A stretch of DNA of 64,000 nucleotides, from NCBI GenBank assembly GCA_028554645.1, contig JAQOOI010000069.1:124001-188000 (forward strand). The letters are read 5' to 3'. This document shows positions 52,537-64,000 of the stretch, piece by piece; the stretch's first letter is position 1, and each line of letters opens with the position of its first letter. A program made the translations under genes and the position numbers. Source of the stretch: Omphalotus guepiniiformis. Lineage: Eukaryota > Basidiomycota > Agaricomycetes > Agaricales > Omphalotaceae. The notes beneath the pieces were generated by a model. The model had not been told where the DNA came from and did no database searches. It saw only the letters and a list, made by a program, of their open reading frames with translations.

Positions 52537-54366
52537 GAATGGTCAGCTTGGGCTTGATGCCCTTGAGACCTCGACGCTTATATATTGTGAAAGGAGGGGG
52601 GAATTAACCCTTCAATTATATGTGTTAGTATATACTTGTGTATGTCTTCGTTTGCGATCATTATCAAATATGATTGATTTCTGATTTTCAGTCGCACGGT
52701 CTTACTGAACAGAGAATGGCCTGCTGTCGCCTGCTGTCGTTTCGTACTTCGCGAAGTTCGCAGGATGTGTACGTGCACGCTGATAGGCAGTCAATGACTC
52801 GTATCTTTAGACTCTCGGTCCGCTTTCGTACATCACTCTTACACCACCGACCGCCGACGAACAGAGTCTGAGGAACAACTGTTGTTGCATTTGTCTCGGA
52901 AAAGTTGTCTCAGTGGTCTCCTCGAGTCGGCTCCGTATCCTGTGAAAGCATAGCCAAGTTCAGCTACAGGGACTCACGAGCAGACGAAAGTCCGCATAGC
53001 ACTTTTGCTTGACCCTTGGAGCTTGGATCCGACGCTTCCTCCTAATCGGACTTCCCCAACTGGTCTCCAAGCCCAGTAGGCTGCATCAGGCTGCATCAGA
53101 TTCATAGTACATGAGATAGATCGAAAAGAGACAATGATGCATCTACGGCACCATCAAACTCCCTACTTACCAATCTGCCTATGTATCCATCCTCGGTTGC
53201 AAGAAATCCACGCTCCAAGCTTTTTTTTTTATCTGCAACCGTCCCGGCCATTTTGGTGGTACCAAATGAAAATCGAATTGGGGGGGGGATTGGATTGCTC
53301 AAGACCATCCTGACTGGCAGTGACTGCGTTCAAAGCATACAACACAAGCGTTCGCATTCGCTACTCCCAGTGAACCGCAATCGCGTATCCTTCGTCTTCC
53401 TCGCATGTGCGTCGGGACAGATTCCGATCGATGGAGGAACGAGCTCAACGTCACTTCCTCCCCTCACCCTCCCGAATGTCCCGAGTAAGACAGTTCACGC
53501 CTTGACTGCGTGCTGGTGGTGCCGGTGAAGGACAGGCTAGGCGATATTAGTATTACATGCATCAAGGTCCTTCCGAGGTCCTTTGAACTCGTCGGTAGCC
53601 ATAGCTAGCGCCGACGCGCTGAGGATTCACTCAGATAATTGCAACATTTGCGATAAGCCGAAATCGCATACATTGTATGTTATACGGCGAGCAGGCAAGC
53701 GAACATCTTGCACGGATCCGTGATATCGAGGGTCGGCGCTTCAGCTTTTCAGAGTTTGTGTCGAACGACAATGAATGTCGTTTTCAATTTGAGAGTGGGA
53801 CGTGCATCGGGTTTCCCAGACATGCACTCGTCTTTTCCACAACCCCACCTACGTCTACGACCCCCACTGACGCATTAACGTTTGCCTTTGAACCTGGGTA
53901 TAGACAACGTTGAGTCGGACACCACGAGTCCAGTGTGCATTGTATGCATTCGCTTGCTCACACGACGAGAGTCGTGGGCAATTCATACATCACGTCGTAA
54001 GAGAGCCTCCGTACGAGGTATGAGTTCGTATATGTACAGGGGCGTATCAGGGCGTATCAGTCTATTGTGATTCCTGTGTGCAAGATGAATGCGGATTACG
54101 TTTCAGTCTAACCCGGATCTGATGAGATGGCTGTATGCGTTAATTGAGTCCGGCGAGCGTGGAGGTGCCTTAGGTGCGGGTCTGTGCGGGTTAATTTGAG
54201 AGTGAGATTGGGAGGTGAAGATGGTGCCGGTGAAAGCTAACCCTTGGGCCCTTGGGATTTGGGCATAGGTTGAGGAGATATTCATGAGAAACTGATGAAC
54301 AATCCTACGTCCTTCAGATTCCTGTTTCAGACCAACAAGCTTAAATCTCCACCAGCTGGCTTGCTA
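52537..54366. other. intergenic, no supported gene
   Basis: About 1.8 kb with no recognisable gene. Contains homopolymer runs (T10 near 53,221, G9 near 53,281). Short open frames on both strands lack domains or splice structure. Confidence 0.4.
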
Positions 54367-54835
54367 TTAACGCAAGACTGCAGGCCCAGAGTCCATAGTG
54401 TCGGGAGTGAATTGGGTGTTCGGATTCAGAGGGGATGCTGGTATGATATCGCCGTACTCTCCTGGAGCGCTTGTCCTTTGAATCTGTACGAGCTCATACA
54501 GAAGTGAAGATGATACTCGAGTCTGATCTTGTTGCAAGTTCAGAGACACCTGAACGAGGAATGTAGTAACCGCCGAGAAAAGACCTGCCTGCGTGGGGTT
54601 AAGTATAAAGTCACTAATAGCGTCAAGACCTCACAAACTTGACCGAAATACTCACGAAAACTAGGATGACATCTACCCCGTCTTTATTCTCCTCCACGAG
54701 ATTTTTATCGAACGCTACAGCCTCCTTCAAAAACACGCGATAAACTCGAGCATCAGGTCCAGCCTCCTGAAACGGCTCATCTGGTGCCCCGTACTCATCA
54801 TATGCTCTCTCGTCGTTGTGATACTCACTGGACAT
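54367..54835 (-). pseudogene. 5' fragment of a DUF6535-type membrane protein gene
   Basis: ATG 54835; exon 1 54835-54656, intron 54655-54589 (GTGAGT...CGCAG, 67 nt), exon 2 54588-54367, ending TAA. Exon 1 carries ARVYRVFLKEAVAFDKNLVE and DGVDVILVF; exon 2 continues AGLFSAVTTFLVQVSLNLQQ then SSLLYELVQIQR, which is the start of the DUF6535 domain (its first membrane helix) known from mushroom genomes. The usual remaining helices are absent: the frame stops after DTMDSGPAVLR and no continuation is visible downstream. Either truncated or a short family member. About 134 residues. Confidence 0.6.
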
Positions 54836-55260
54836 CTCTGCTCCTAGACCGTGATGTCTCCCTTTCGAAGCATCAGCGTAGATTTAGTGCGAGACGAAGG
54901 TGGATTCGATTTTCTGGAAGGAAGGAAGGAAGGTACCGGCGTGGCAAGGATTATATACGTTATACATTGGATGCCAGGTTGAATACATGAGCGTTCTTCG
55001 AGTGCACAGAATGATCACGTGTCAATCTCCCTCAACGTCGAGGCGCCGACGACGGTGAGCGACTCTGTGCTTCTTCTCTAACCACGACTAACAATGGGTC
55101 AATTATCACTACTCTCACAGAACACAGCTGACTGAACGCCTTTCAGGTATTCCAAAGATACCTGGTGAATAAACTCGCTGCTAGAGTTCACTATTCTGTG
55201 TAGTTCTTCCGATACATCTCGTACGCATTGGTCTTCATTCTCTCAAGTATATATCTTTTT
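54836..55260. other. intergenic, no supported gene
   Basis: Short gap between the DUF6535 fragment and the XRN1 remnant; nothing seen. Confidence 0.4.
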
Positions 55261-55269
55261 AAACTTGAA

Positions 55270-57600
55270 ACAGAGAACGATACCTTCTGACATCTCAACT
55301 AACTCAAGAGAAAAGTACGAGAGAACAATAGTTCGTGAATTTGGTGCGTTCTGGTCACATTTTGAACCTATTAAATAAGTCTTCATTCCGAAATCCGTCC
55401 ATAGACAATCTATGTCGATTTCAACGGCACCATACACAATTGTCGCCCAAACGACGAAGATAATCATTTTCGACCATCAAAAGGACAAGTATCACCTCAA
55501 TATTCGCTTATGTCGACCTTCATCGCCGTTGATGGTGTTTCGCCACGAGCAAAGATGAATCAACAGCGGAGTAGGCGGCTTAGGACAGCGAAGGAGGCGA
55601 AGGAGGTTCGCGAGAAGGCAGAGGCTACAGGAGAGAAGCCTGCGGAGCAGAAGGCTTTCGACAGTAACTGCATTACACCAAGTATACCCTTCATGGCAAG
55701 ACTATCCGACCAGCTCAAGTATATCAACAAGAAAGTTACTGGAGACTCGAATTGGCGGAACTTGAATGTCGAGGTCGTGTTGTCGGGCTACGAGGTGCCA
55801 GGAGAAGAATCATGGACTCCCGCGTTCGAAGCGGAGCTACAACCCCACATACGGCATTATCTTTAATGGGCTTGAAGAAACCTCATCATGCTCGGCCTCC
55901 TAAGCCATGACCCTCATTCTTGTCTCCTTCGAGAAGAACTCAAATTCGGCCCTTCTTCTCGTAACAGAAAATCCAACATCAATCAAATTTTACCTCCTTC
56001 ACTTGTCTCTCTCCTCCGTGAATACTTCGATATCGAATTCCACTCTATCCCAAAGTGTTGTCTTTCCCTTACTTCCTCGAGCGCGTCATAGACGATTCTA
56101 TTATCTTCGCTGTATTCGTCGGGAACGACTTCCTACCGAACCTTCCTGGATTGCATATCCACGCTAATGGACAGGACAAGTTGTTCGAGGTCTATAAAAA
56201 GGTTCTAACTCCTCTTGAAGAATACATCAACGACGCTGGGACGATCTATCTTCCTAGGCTTCGAGTCGTGTTGAACGCGAATGGTAATAAAGTGGTGTTG
56301 AGCACGACTCGGAAAGAGATATTCGATGATGTGAAGGAATGGGTGGAGAGTAAACGGAAGGAACCGCTGACGATGCCGAATGTTTTCCTTGCGAAGGATA
56401 AAAAGTTTACCCTCGCAGATGATTTACATCTCTCGCTTGTGTGAGATGAATGCGACGAAAATGGGAATAATCTCGTTTTGTCTACACCTCTCGTGCCGCA
56501 GGACGGCAACGCAGCAGACGATGTCTCCGCCTCCGCCGCTGCTGACGATGTCAACTCGGAGGACTCGTCTTCAGAAGAAGACGAAGAATCCAAAGCAGCA
56601 ATCCAACGTGTTTCAACCAAATACTCCTCATGCCTACAACCTCCTCCGCCTCCGCCTCCACCATAGACTTCGACACCCGCGCCGCCCGTTCCCAGAATCT
56701 CAAATAAGCAAACTCGAAAATCCTACGGCGACCCAGAGCAAGTGCACGCGCTGGTATATCGATACGTTGGTCATGCGATATTATCTTGGTGGGGACAAAT
56801 CCTGGGCATTATCATTATGCGCCTAGGATCTCGGATTTGAGCGAGGGTACTTTGTGGGGACTGGGATAGGAGAGGCGGAAGGATGGTGAGGATGGTGCAG
56901 GTGGAGGTGGGAGGAGGAGGGGTAGGGAAGGAAAGGGGTATTGAAAGTTTGATTTCAAAATTGGGACACCGTCTAGGCCTTTTGGGCATCTTATGGGAGT
57001 CTTACCGGTTGCTAGTAGGGAACATGTCCTTGTTGCGTATCGGGTACGTTCTAACCTATTCTACCCCCGCGTATCCCTTCTAACGTTTTTTCTTCTTCGC
57101 AGGCCCTAATGACTAACCCAACCTCCCCAATCCTTCACTTCTACCCTCTCGAATTCGAATACGACCTAAATGGTAAAAAAGCCGACTGTGAAGCCAATTC
57201 ATCGACCAACATCTTCTCACAGCGATGTCTTCAAACGAGCATATCCTAACTCCCTCGGAGCGTCAACGAAATTCATTCATTTGGTACGAGCACGAAGTTC
57301 ACGTTCATCGGACTCAACGCCGAACCATCCGAGTACCCTTTGTCCTACCGGGATTCTTCCCACCGGTCTACGCTGTGTGTGTAAAATGGAAACACTAGAC
57401 GACCTCGCTATGCTCGATCCTGATCTCGGACAAGTTTTGGTTTCGAGGTTGAAAGACGGCGTGGTAACGGGTAAAGACGTTTTGGTTGGGTTTCCCTCAC
57501 TTATCCCCCCCCTCTCCCTCCCCCCTCCTACATGTGTCGGTCCTTCGTTCACCCAGCACCCGGACAAGTACCAGTGGTTGGGTTCCCACCTGCTCAATAG
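55270..57600 (+). pseudogene. decayed copy of XRN1 5'-3' exoribonuclease
   Basis: Pieces of the XRN1 (Kem1) exonuclease appear in order but in shifting frames: ERY.LTSQL near 55,275; VDFNGTIHNC and PNDEDNHFR near 55,415-55,475; AVDGVSPRAKMNQQRSRRLR (55,520); AFDSNCITPSIPFMARLSDQ, VVLSGYEVPGE; LLSHDPHSCLLREELKFG (55,893); SLLREYFDIEF, then LERVIDDSIIFAVFVGNDFL (56,070-56,120) and HIHANG; EEDEESKAAIQRV (56,570); YGDPEQVHALVYRYVG (56,725); SPILHFYPLEFEYDLNGKKA (57,130); LKDGVVTGKDVLVGFPSL (57,450). Frameshifts, stops and missing stretches (including much of the zone between HFR and AVDGV) make it non-functional, and the C-terminal third is absent. The functional housekeeping gene should lie elsewhere. 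Whether introns remain cannot be settled by eye. Confidence 0.85.
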
Positions 57601-57771
57601 GTACTTGCACTCTCCTTCAATATACGTGATGTTGACGTGGTCCTATAGCAATATTCACCACCACATCCATTCAAAATAGACTATCTAGTACTCACAGTAC
57701 TCCGGGAATATGAATCACTCATCACTTTACTAACCAGCATCATGTCTCAATCATATACTTCGTCTGAAGTG

Positions 57772-57854
57772 GGCCGCCTGGCGAAATGGCATCGCGTCTG
57801 ACTACGATGCGATTTGTAATCAGGAGATTGCAGGTTCGACCCCTGCGGTGGTCA
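57772..57854 (+). tRNA. tRNA-Arg(ACG) with an 11-nt intron
   Basis: Cloverleaf by eye: acceptor GGCCGCC pairs with GGTGGTC (two G-U), D stem GCGA/TCGC, anticodon stem TCTGA/TCAGG, T arm GCAGG TTCGACC CCTGC. The anticodon loop is 18 nt instead of 7; taking an 11-nt intron (TGCGATTTGTA) after position 37 leaves loop CTACGAA with anticodon ACG. Mature length 72 nt without CCA, discriminator A. Confidence 0.9.
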
Positions 57855-58383
57855 TTTCAAAAACGAATGATTCTTTTTCTTTTCTGAATCTTGCAGGATG
57901 TCGTCGAGTATACATCATTGTTTGACTTATGCTGTAAGTATGGTATGTAAGTAACTTATATGAGTCTACGTTTTGCTTAAGACGCTCGATGGATGTTGCT
58001 TTCTCCAGTTGCGTGTGTGCTGGATAGGAAAAGTAACGTTGAGCGTTATACACCGCCGCCTCTCATATCAATCTCTTCACCTTCATCATTGGTATTTGTT
58101 CAACACGAACGCTTTCACGGCTGATAATCTGAAGCTTCCCTACGACTTCAGGTTGCTTGCTAGGTTTACCTGTATCATCACGATGACATGTCATGGTGTC
58201 CCTACGTACTTACTTACTTTCTTCTGGTTCAGAGGGACGTGACAAATTTACACGGTACACATTTGGGCGTCTGTCAAGTTCATCCCCATTGAATTCAGAA
58301 AATGATACAAGTTCATGTAACAGTAATGACACTGTATGTACGTACCACTGTTGGACATTGATATGCACTTACACTGATAGTAT
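57855..58383. other. intergenic after tRNA; similar to 61.5-61.8 kb
   Basis: No gene. Parts recur in degenerate form at about 61,488-61,800 (GAGTATAC region, then GTTCAGAGG..GACGTGACAA and CACGGTACA), in the same orientation. Confidence 0.4.
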
Positions 58384-59964
58384 TTACTTTACTATCTCAT
58401 ATCTTACATTGATTTCTTCCTCACTTTCACCTTTATCAATTCTCTTTACTTTATCAACTGGTGCATCCTTTGACCCATGTTGATCATGAGAGGTGGTAGT
58501 GTGCTTTTCAATATAATGAGTAACTATCCAGTGATGTATCAAGCCGTTTGACTTACAACATTGACCTTGATAGCACTATTGACATTGTTCATACTGGTTT
58601 TGAGTCCCAAGTTACTCAGGGTAACTGGTGTGCTCATCTCAAAGACATGTCCAAGATCATCTCGCAGGTCCTTCCGAGCATTCAATCTGTAAGGCCACAT
58701 TAGAGCAAGAATACTCGGAGATTGGCTGTATATCATACCCAACCATCATTGAATTTGAATATACTGAAGTAATATATCAGGGCAGTCAAATTTATGACAA
58801 AAGGCTTATCAATTACCTTTGCCCAGACAAATATATATCATGAACCATATAACTGTGAAGCAATAGGTGAGAGTGGTAAGGTTATACATTCATCATAAAA
58901 CTCACAAGAGTCTGAATCTGATTTCATGGCTTGTAGCTAGATATCCAAACTTTTTAGCACAAAGAGCATGAAGGCCAGTGAGTGAGGGAAAAAACCTTAC
59001 ACATATCAAAGATGAGACAGTAACTATACTGGTTTTGATATTAGTGTAAATAATTCTTTGTGCACCTAGGGAAACACATACCTTGTAAAAACACCAGTTT
59101 CTATTGGGAGTAGGTCAATAAGTAATGAACATGACCCCACCCAATAAAAGCACTGACGGATTGTCCACCAAATCAACCTATCAAGGAGTCGGGCAGTGCT
59201 GAGATTTCGATAAATGGTGATCAGTAAGCTTAAGAATCATCACATCACCCTAATTGACTTACTTTTTGAATGCACGCTTCCGCCTACGGTACAAGTTGAC
59301 CACGAGAATCGAAGCAACAGCTACGTCGATGAATACAGTTACTCCAAGAAGCATAGAGCACAACCATCCCCAACGACTATTGAATTCTTCTGTTGTGGGT
59401 GCTTTGAACATCAATCCCACGACGATCAAGCTTCCGATGACATGACAAGCGGCTAATACACAAAGGACTACAGGAACGTAGATTGACCCTAGCACAATCC
59501 GGACGCGATTGGTGTAGAATAGCTGTAAGTATCATGTTATCTTCATTTGGTAATACCTAGCAAAATGTGGCGTTAGCTGAACTGCAACCGTCAACGGAGA
59601 GGCGAATGCGATGATCAGATTGATTCCAGCTGGTAGTTTAACCAACTTTTCAGGTTGGCTATACCAAACAATCGTTGCGACGTAAATTGCTTGAGTGGTG
59701 CATATGGTGTGTCCAAGCTCGAGAAGCCATACAAGCGCGACCTGTAAATGGGATACAAATGAGTCATTCCTTGGTATATCAATATTGCTCGGAGTCACTG
59801 CCGGTGGCGAGGCTTACCAAGTATTTCAACGGTTTCGAGTCCATCGTGTATGTCTTGAAGTAGATATGAACTTGAACGGTAAGGATACCGAATAGATATA
59901 TAGATATGAATGTCCCGACTGATAATGCACCTAGCGTAGACTCTGCTGCTGAAAGGGTCGACAT
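58384..59964 (-). CDS. DUF6534-type seven-helix membrane protein
   Basis: ATG 59964-59962. Exon 1 59964-59818; intron 59817-59742; exon 2 from 59741 (VALVWLLELGHTICTTQAIY); exon 3 about 59522-59263 (LFYTNRVRIVLGSIYVPVVL ...); a later exon about 58,706-58,556 (LNARKDLRDDLGHVFEMSTP). Exon 1 has the family opening STLGALSVGTFISIYLFGIL then TVQVHIYF. Several hydrophobic helices and the LNARK.LRD motif at the cytosolic C-terminus are typical of DUF6534 proteins in mushrooms; function unknown. The exon 2/3 junction and the acceptor of the last exon are unclear: a reading ending at TAA 58386-58384 (acidic, His-rich tail) is plausible but its phase is not proved. The segment 58,710-59,260 should contain at least one more short exon. 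Confidence 0.75.
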
Positions 59965-62891
59965 TTCGGAGGTTACTTGGTGAGAGACGTCGCGACAGAG
60001 CCACCCCGGTGAGGCACCAATATTTAACAATGCGAGTTTTCGTATTCCCACCTGCGATGCTGATTGGCAAGTATGCCCATCGTGAACTTTGATAAAATCA
60101 ATGTATACGCCCCTGATACTGATCTGTATGTCACCGAATAATACAATTCCACCACCTCATATCAGCTCGTATCATCCCATGAGTGATGTTAAGCCAGTAG
60201 CCAATCCCTGACATCAAAAGCGGGAGGTACTTCAAGGAGTGTATCAGTATCATATCACTATCAGAATTAAGAAGACTCAAATGATTTATGACCGTGCACG
60301 TTCGAGGCTTCGACCTATGAGCTGTTGAAAATGGGTCTGACTTAGGGCTGAGTCATCACGTTGCCTGGCCATAAGGTGTCCGTATGTCAAGTTCCATGTG
60401 TGTGAAGGGGTTCAAGGCAGCATACAAGGGTAGAGGGAAACGTAGGACGTGAAAGCGCGTCTAAATCATTTTTGAATTTCTCACGCTTCCTTCCTTTAAC
60501 CATTGGACTGATTCTGCTTTTTCCTTCGCCGTGGTGTGCTTTTTGTGAGGAGGTTTAGGGGAGTATTACCGAGTCCTACATCGCATCTCACCTTCATCTT
60601 CGTCTGTGCGAATTTGAGGTAAAGGACTGACTATGACGCGGAACTTGAAGTAACGACTTGGATCGAATGTCCTCCAGCCCGCCCGGCCAACAACGAGTAC
60701 CCGAGGGCATTGGCGATGGCGATGGCGATGGAGGGTTGTCCAGAGGGGCTTCGAGGTGAGCTCATCTCAGTACAGTTTATAGTTAGGGTTGTTGACCAAA
60801 CATCTATGGGCGTTTGGCAGTTGGCATACATACGTCAGTCATCAAGCCAAAACGGGGCGGACGGTGAACGGCGAAATTTCAATCATGTTTCAACGGTCTC
60901 TCAGAATTAGAATCAAAATCAAAATCAAAATCAGAAGCTACAACGAGATTACAGTCAAAACACGAAAAAGGTTTTTCTTCATGCTCCTCCTCGAACGGCG
61001 AAACTTTCATGTTTCAAACGGTCCCTCAGAATCAGAATCAAAGCCACACCAATAACCAATATCATTCTTACTAATGATGACCCATCCGCCCTTCTTAGCT
61101 TCAACCCCAAGATATCATCCGCAGGAAATTCGGATATTCGAACCACCATCACAGGTGGACCTGTTACCCCATCACGCGCACTCCTTTCAAGTTAGTCGCG
61201 GCGTCCTTCCTTGAGCGGTATAATGAAGAACATGCACGAGGCTTTCAACGAACGAAAATGACAGACAGGCGAGAATTAGAGAGAAAAGATACATAGAAAC
61301 TTGGTACTCGGTACTCGAGAACGCCGCTCCAACGTCCGTAGACCGACCTCTGGTGAACACAACCTACGATGTCCGAGCAACCCTGTACCATTGTTTCTTG
61401 AGGTTGACATCGGGCGGTGCAGGTGCGCCGTCCAGTTATTCCATCTTCTGTTACCAGTAGTCATTGACTTACCACCCGTCTGTTGTAGGTGGGCCCCTGC
61501 GGTGGTCATCGGAAAACTGGAGACCGTTTTGTCGTGTTTCGTATCGTTGAGTATACTTATCATTCGTTCACTGGTATTCTTATTGCGGTATATTATCAGA
61601 ATAATGGTTTGGTGAGTCCTTGTCTTGTTTTGAATGCTCTCTCAGGTTGTTTACCCTATGACCTTCTAGCGGCGGACATAACCGTCTTGTCATCATACTG
61701 TACCATCACGATAACATCTCAATGATATCTTCCTTCCACCTCACTTTCTTTACCGTTCAGAGGTCGGACGTGACAAGTAACACGGTACATATATGCGCGT
61801 CGAATACATCGGCATCCATGTTTTGTACTTGCAAACGTTTCTCATACGACCTTCAAGATATGTAGCTCCATACAGAGACGACTATTTCAAGCTATGGTCA
61901 AAGATTCGAGACATTCGAAAAAAAGTTTCTCGCGAAGTTGCTGATGAGTCTCTTGTGAGTGGGTCATTAGCATTTTGCGTGACCCTCTGCGTGGGCGTTA
62001 CGCAAGGTTACGCAGAGAGACGCAGGGTTACGCAAAGTCACGCAAAGTGTAGCAGGAGAAACGCAAAGGCGCAAAGAGAGACTTGAGGCGATTCTGAGGC
62101 GGATTATGATGTGCTGTTCAAGGAGCTTTCACACGCACATGCGAGTTATTCACTTGAATTGTATCCTCTCTTCTCACCTTTATCATTCAAGTACAAGTAG
62201 CCTACTAGTAGGACGAGCTGCAACGCGCAACAGTGGCTCACACCCGGAACACCTTTCTAGCTTTTTGTACTGCTCTGTGTTGTGTTCTCCCTGAATTCGA
62301 GCAGTCATTTGCGCAAAGTTGTCCAACATACATGCTAGTTATTTCTGACTGCGTTGAACTGATCAGGACAAGGAGAAGCAGTGGTTTGGTTCGGAGTGCG
62401 GATCGTGCAGGACCTGTGGACACTACATTCCTGCCGTTGTGTGAAAGCGGCTCTAGCAGTTTTGGTACGAAGTTATGTCATACCTATGTGGTTCATTGAT
62501 TGACTCAACCTGTAGTATGCTGTAGGGGAACCATGATGACGATTCATTTGTATTCACAAACATCACCTCTTAAAGCTGCTTGTGCTTCTCTGTACCGCAT
62601 TCTCCCTTCCTGACCACTCTCGATGATCTTGGGCAATGACAATCATGCTCTCGGAGCCGACAGGCAACACATGATCTCTGTTGGTCTATTAATCAACAGT
62701 TCACTATGCTCTCGGTCCTCACTCTCAGCAAATACAGATATGTAGATGATATGGTTATGAGGTGATCATGCAAAGACATGTGTAGGGTATGTAGTGGTAT
62801 ACAATGTGTTACATATGGTATGCCATCTTACGCAGTGGTACGTGATGCATGGTTCGCAAAGGTACATGATGGTAAGCACCAGTACGCAATA
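59965..62891. other. intergenic, no supported gene
   Basis: Nearly 3 kb without a recognisable gene. Short features: AATCAAA microsatellite near 60,908-60,935; a repeated CATGTTTCAA(A)CGGTC(T/C)CTCAGAAT at 60,885 and 61,008; a tRNA-Arg 3' end fragment at 61,489; a cluster of TTACGCA/ACGCAAAG words at about 61,976-62,065. Confidence 0.4.
61489..61506 (+). other. 3' fragment of tRNA-Arg gene (relic)
   Basis: CCCCTGCGGTGGTCAT here equals the T-stem/acceptor end of the tRNA at 57,839-57,855. The rest of the tRNA is missing. Sequence after it resembles the DNA after the real tRNA. Confidence 0.6.
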
Positions 62892-63118
62892 AAATCCAGG
62901 CCACGCACGAAACGCAATGAGACACCCTCTACTCTATGTTTCTGCATCAGTTGATCAACTAGGATCAGTAACGGAGGTCGCATTCGATGATGCTAGTAAA
63001 GCACTATTCTGTCATGCCACGAAAGAAGAAGCCATAGCCTAGGATGGGCATGGAGGGAAGGAAGGAAGTATATGCGGTCATGGTCTGGTCACAGTACCGT
63101 GCGCGTGTAACCACGTGA
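62892..63118 (-). repeat. dispersed inverted repeat, right copy (about 227 bp)
   Basis: Reverse complement closely matches 48228-48464, with substitutions and small gaps (for example near the CCGTTACT region). It ends CACGTG about 75 bp before the next gene's ATG. Confidence 0.8.
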
Positions 63119-63193
63119 TGAGCTACCGCAAGCCTTGCGACTACTAGCCTCTGCAACACAGACCAGCCACTCCCCTCAAACATCCTCGCGTCC

Positions 63194-64000
63194 CATGACT
63201 CGCTCTCAGGCGCGAGGAGCGGACGCACCACTGCCACCGGCGTATGCACCGTCCTCGGACACAAAGAAGACCGCGAATGCGATTTTTCTTCACCCCGCTA
63301 ATCTCCAATATCGGGTTTCGATCTTCGATGTTCCGGGGCACGCAGAGTACCTTCAAGATCTTGTGCCTGCTATCGCAAAGTGGTTAAGAACCCGGTATGG
63401 TGTCAATTGCGGACCTCTGGGTCAGCTTATTCTCTACAAGGTGTGTTTTGCATCCAGAGTCGTTGTTGACCCAGAAACTTATCCCTTGTTCAGCCTACTG
63501 GAAACATCGCACTGATGGATGGTCCCAAATGGGCGCGTGACCATGCAGAGAACATAGATGCTGCGGCAGAAATTCTTTCATCCGCCTGGCCGCTCAGCAT
63601 GATTCTCGGTAATGAGATGGATTCTCAATATGTCAACCTTGTCATTTTAATTGGCAACCAAACTGATGAGGAGAGGGATGTTCTCAAAAGTTTGTCCAAA
63701 CCAGGATATTACGGTCGCTTTAGCGGTGCGCGCGATTCTCTCTACTTGGTATATCCCCACTAAAATTCAGGTAGAATTACGCCATTTTCCCAAGCCACCC
63801 TCTGCTGCGGCCACATCCAAGGAACGCCAGAAATTGCAGGCCAATTCTGCGACGAGGTGCTATGACGGGGGATGTGTCATAGACGAGAGCGGTGTTATTA
63901 TTGAGGCTTGCGCACAGCCTGTTGATATCTTCTTTCCGCCCTTCGCACAGGTGGCGGCAGTCGCTCAAGATTCCTCTCATGTGCCTAGTGCAGAAATTCT
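63194..64000 (+). CDS. uncharacterised gene, 3' end off window
   Basis: ATG 63194 (MTRSQARGADAPLPPAY). Exon 1 runs to 63439 (...GQLILYK), intron 63440-63493 (GTGTGT...TTCAG), then coding PTGNIALMDGPKWARD to about 63,760. After that two readings compete: continuing VELRHFPKPPSAAA to the window edge, or a GTGCGC-CAG intron (about 63,729-63,774) leading to an early TGA. No domain recognised; no signal peptide or membrane segment. Lies just downstream of the right inverted repeat, which probably covers its promoter. Not similar to the gene beside the left repeat. Confidence 0.5.

Overview
The window looks like a repeat-rich piece of a mushroom-forming basidiomycete (Agaricomycete) genome. Reasons: genes split by short introns of about 50-75 nt with GTRNGT donors; families typical of that class (a KDZ transposase with a cysteine-rich CxC N-terminus, DUF6534- and DUF6535-like membrane proteins, an MpaB/Lcp-type oxygenase); two Gypsy LTR retrotransposons; and a tRNA-Arg(ACG) with a short intron. 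No plasmid, phage, bacterial operon or CRISPR is present. All gene models come from reading frames and splice sites by eye.

1-10,220: most of a minus-strand Gypsy element (element 1): a 1.49 kb 5' LTR at the high-coordinate end, a primer-binding site, then gag, protease and pol in three frames linked by apparent -1 frameshift sites. Downstream of pol lies a spliced gene on the opposite strand (16-1,137) that runs off the window; the 3' LTR is not seen.

10,221-28,305: an island of KDZ-transposon-like genes broken by two retroelement events. Gene A (10,509-19,059) is interrupted near its stop codon by a complete 7.5 kb chromovirus (element 2, 11,519-19,030; 452-bp LTRs, 5-bp target duplication GCGTG). 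The KDZ transposase (23,268-28,305) is cut by a solo LTR of the element 1 family (24,739-26,243) with a 4-bp duplication TCGG. Element 2 has a chromodomain, a G GGT TTT frameshift heptamer at the end of gag, and a Tf1/sushi-like self-priming arrangement.

28,306-41,055: low gene density. A 30-bp minisatellite is followed by a C2H2 zinc-finger family: two broken copies (about 29.56-31.15 kb and 33.8-34.97 kb) and one intact (39,906-41,055). The first broken copy holds the strangest structure here, three different perfect hairpins (44-, 33- and 38-bp stems) within 400 bp. An F-box gene lies on the minus strand at 35,929-37,404.

41,056-64,000: ordinary genic DNA: an Old Yellow Enzyme gene (with a probable 1-nt frameshift near its end), a metallophosphoesterase, a nucleotidyltransferase-fold protein, an uncharacterised gene, a kinase-like remnant, a nine-exon MpaB/Lcp-type oxygenase, a DUF6535 fragment, a decayed XRN1 exonuclease copy, tRNA-Arg, a DUF6534 membrane protein and a partial gene at the right edge. 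A roughly 230-bp repeat occurs in inverted orientation at 48.2 and 62.9 kb. The host genes show no pathway connection; the main story is layered transposon activity.
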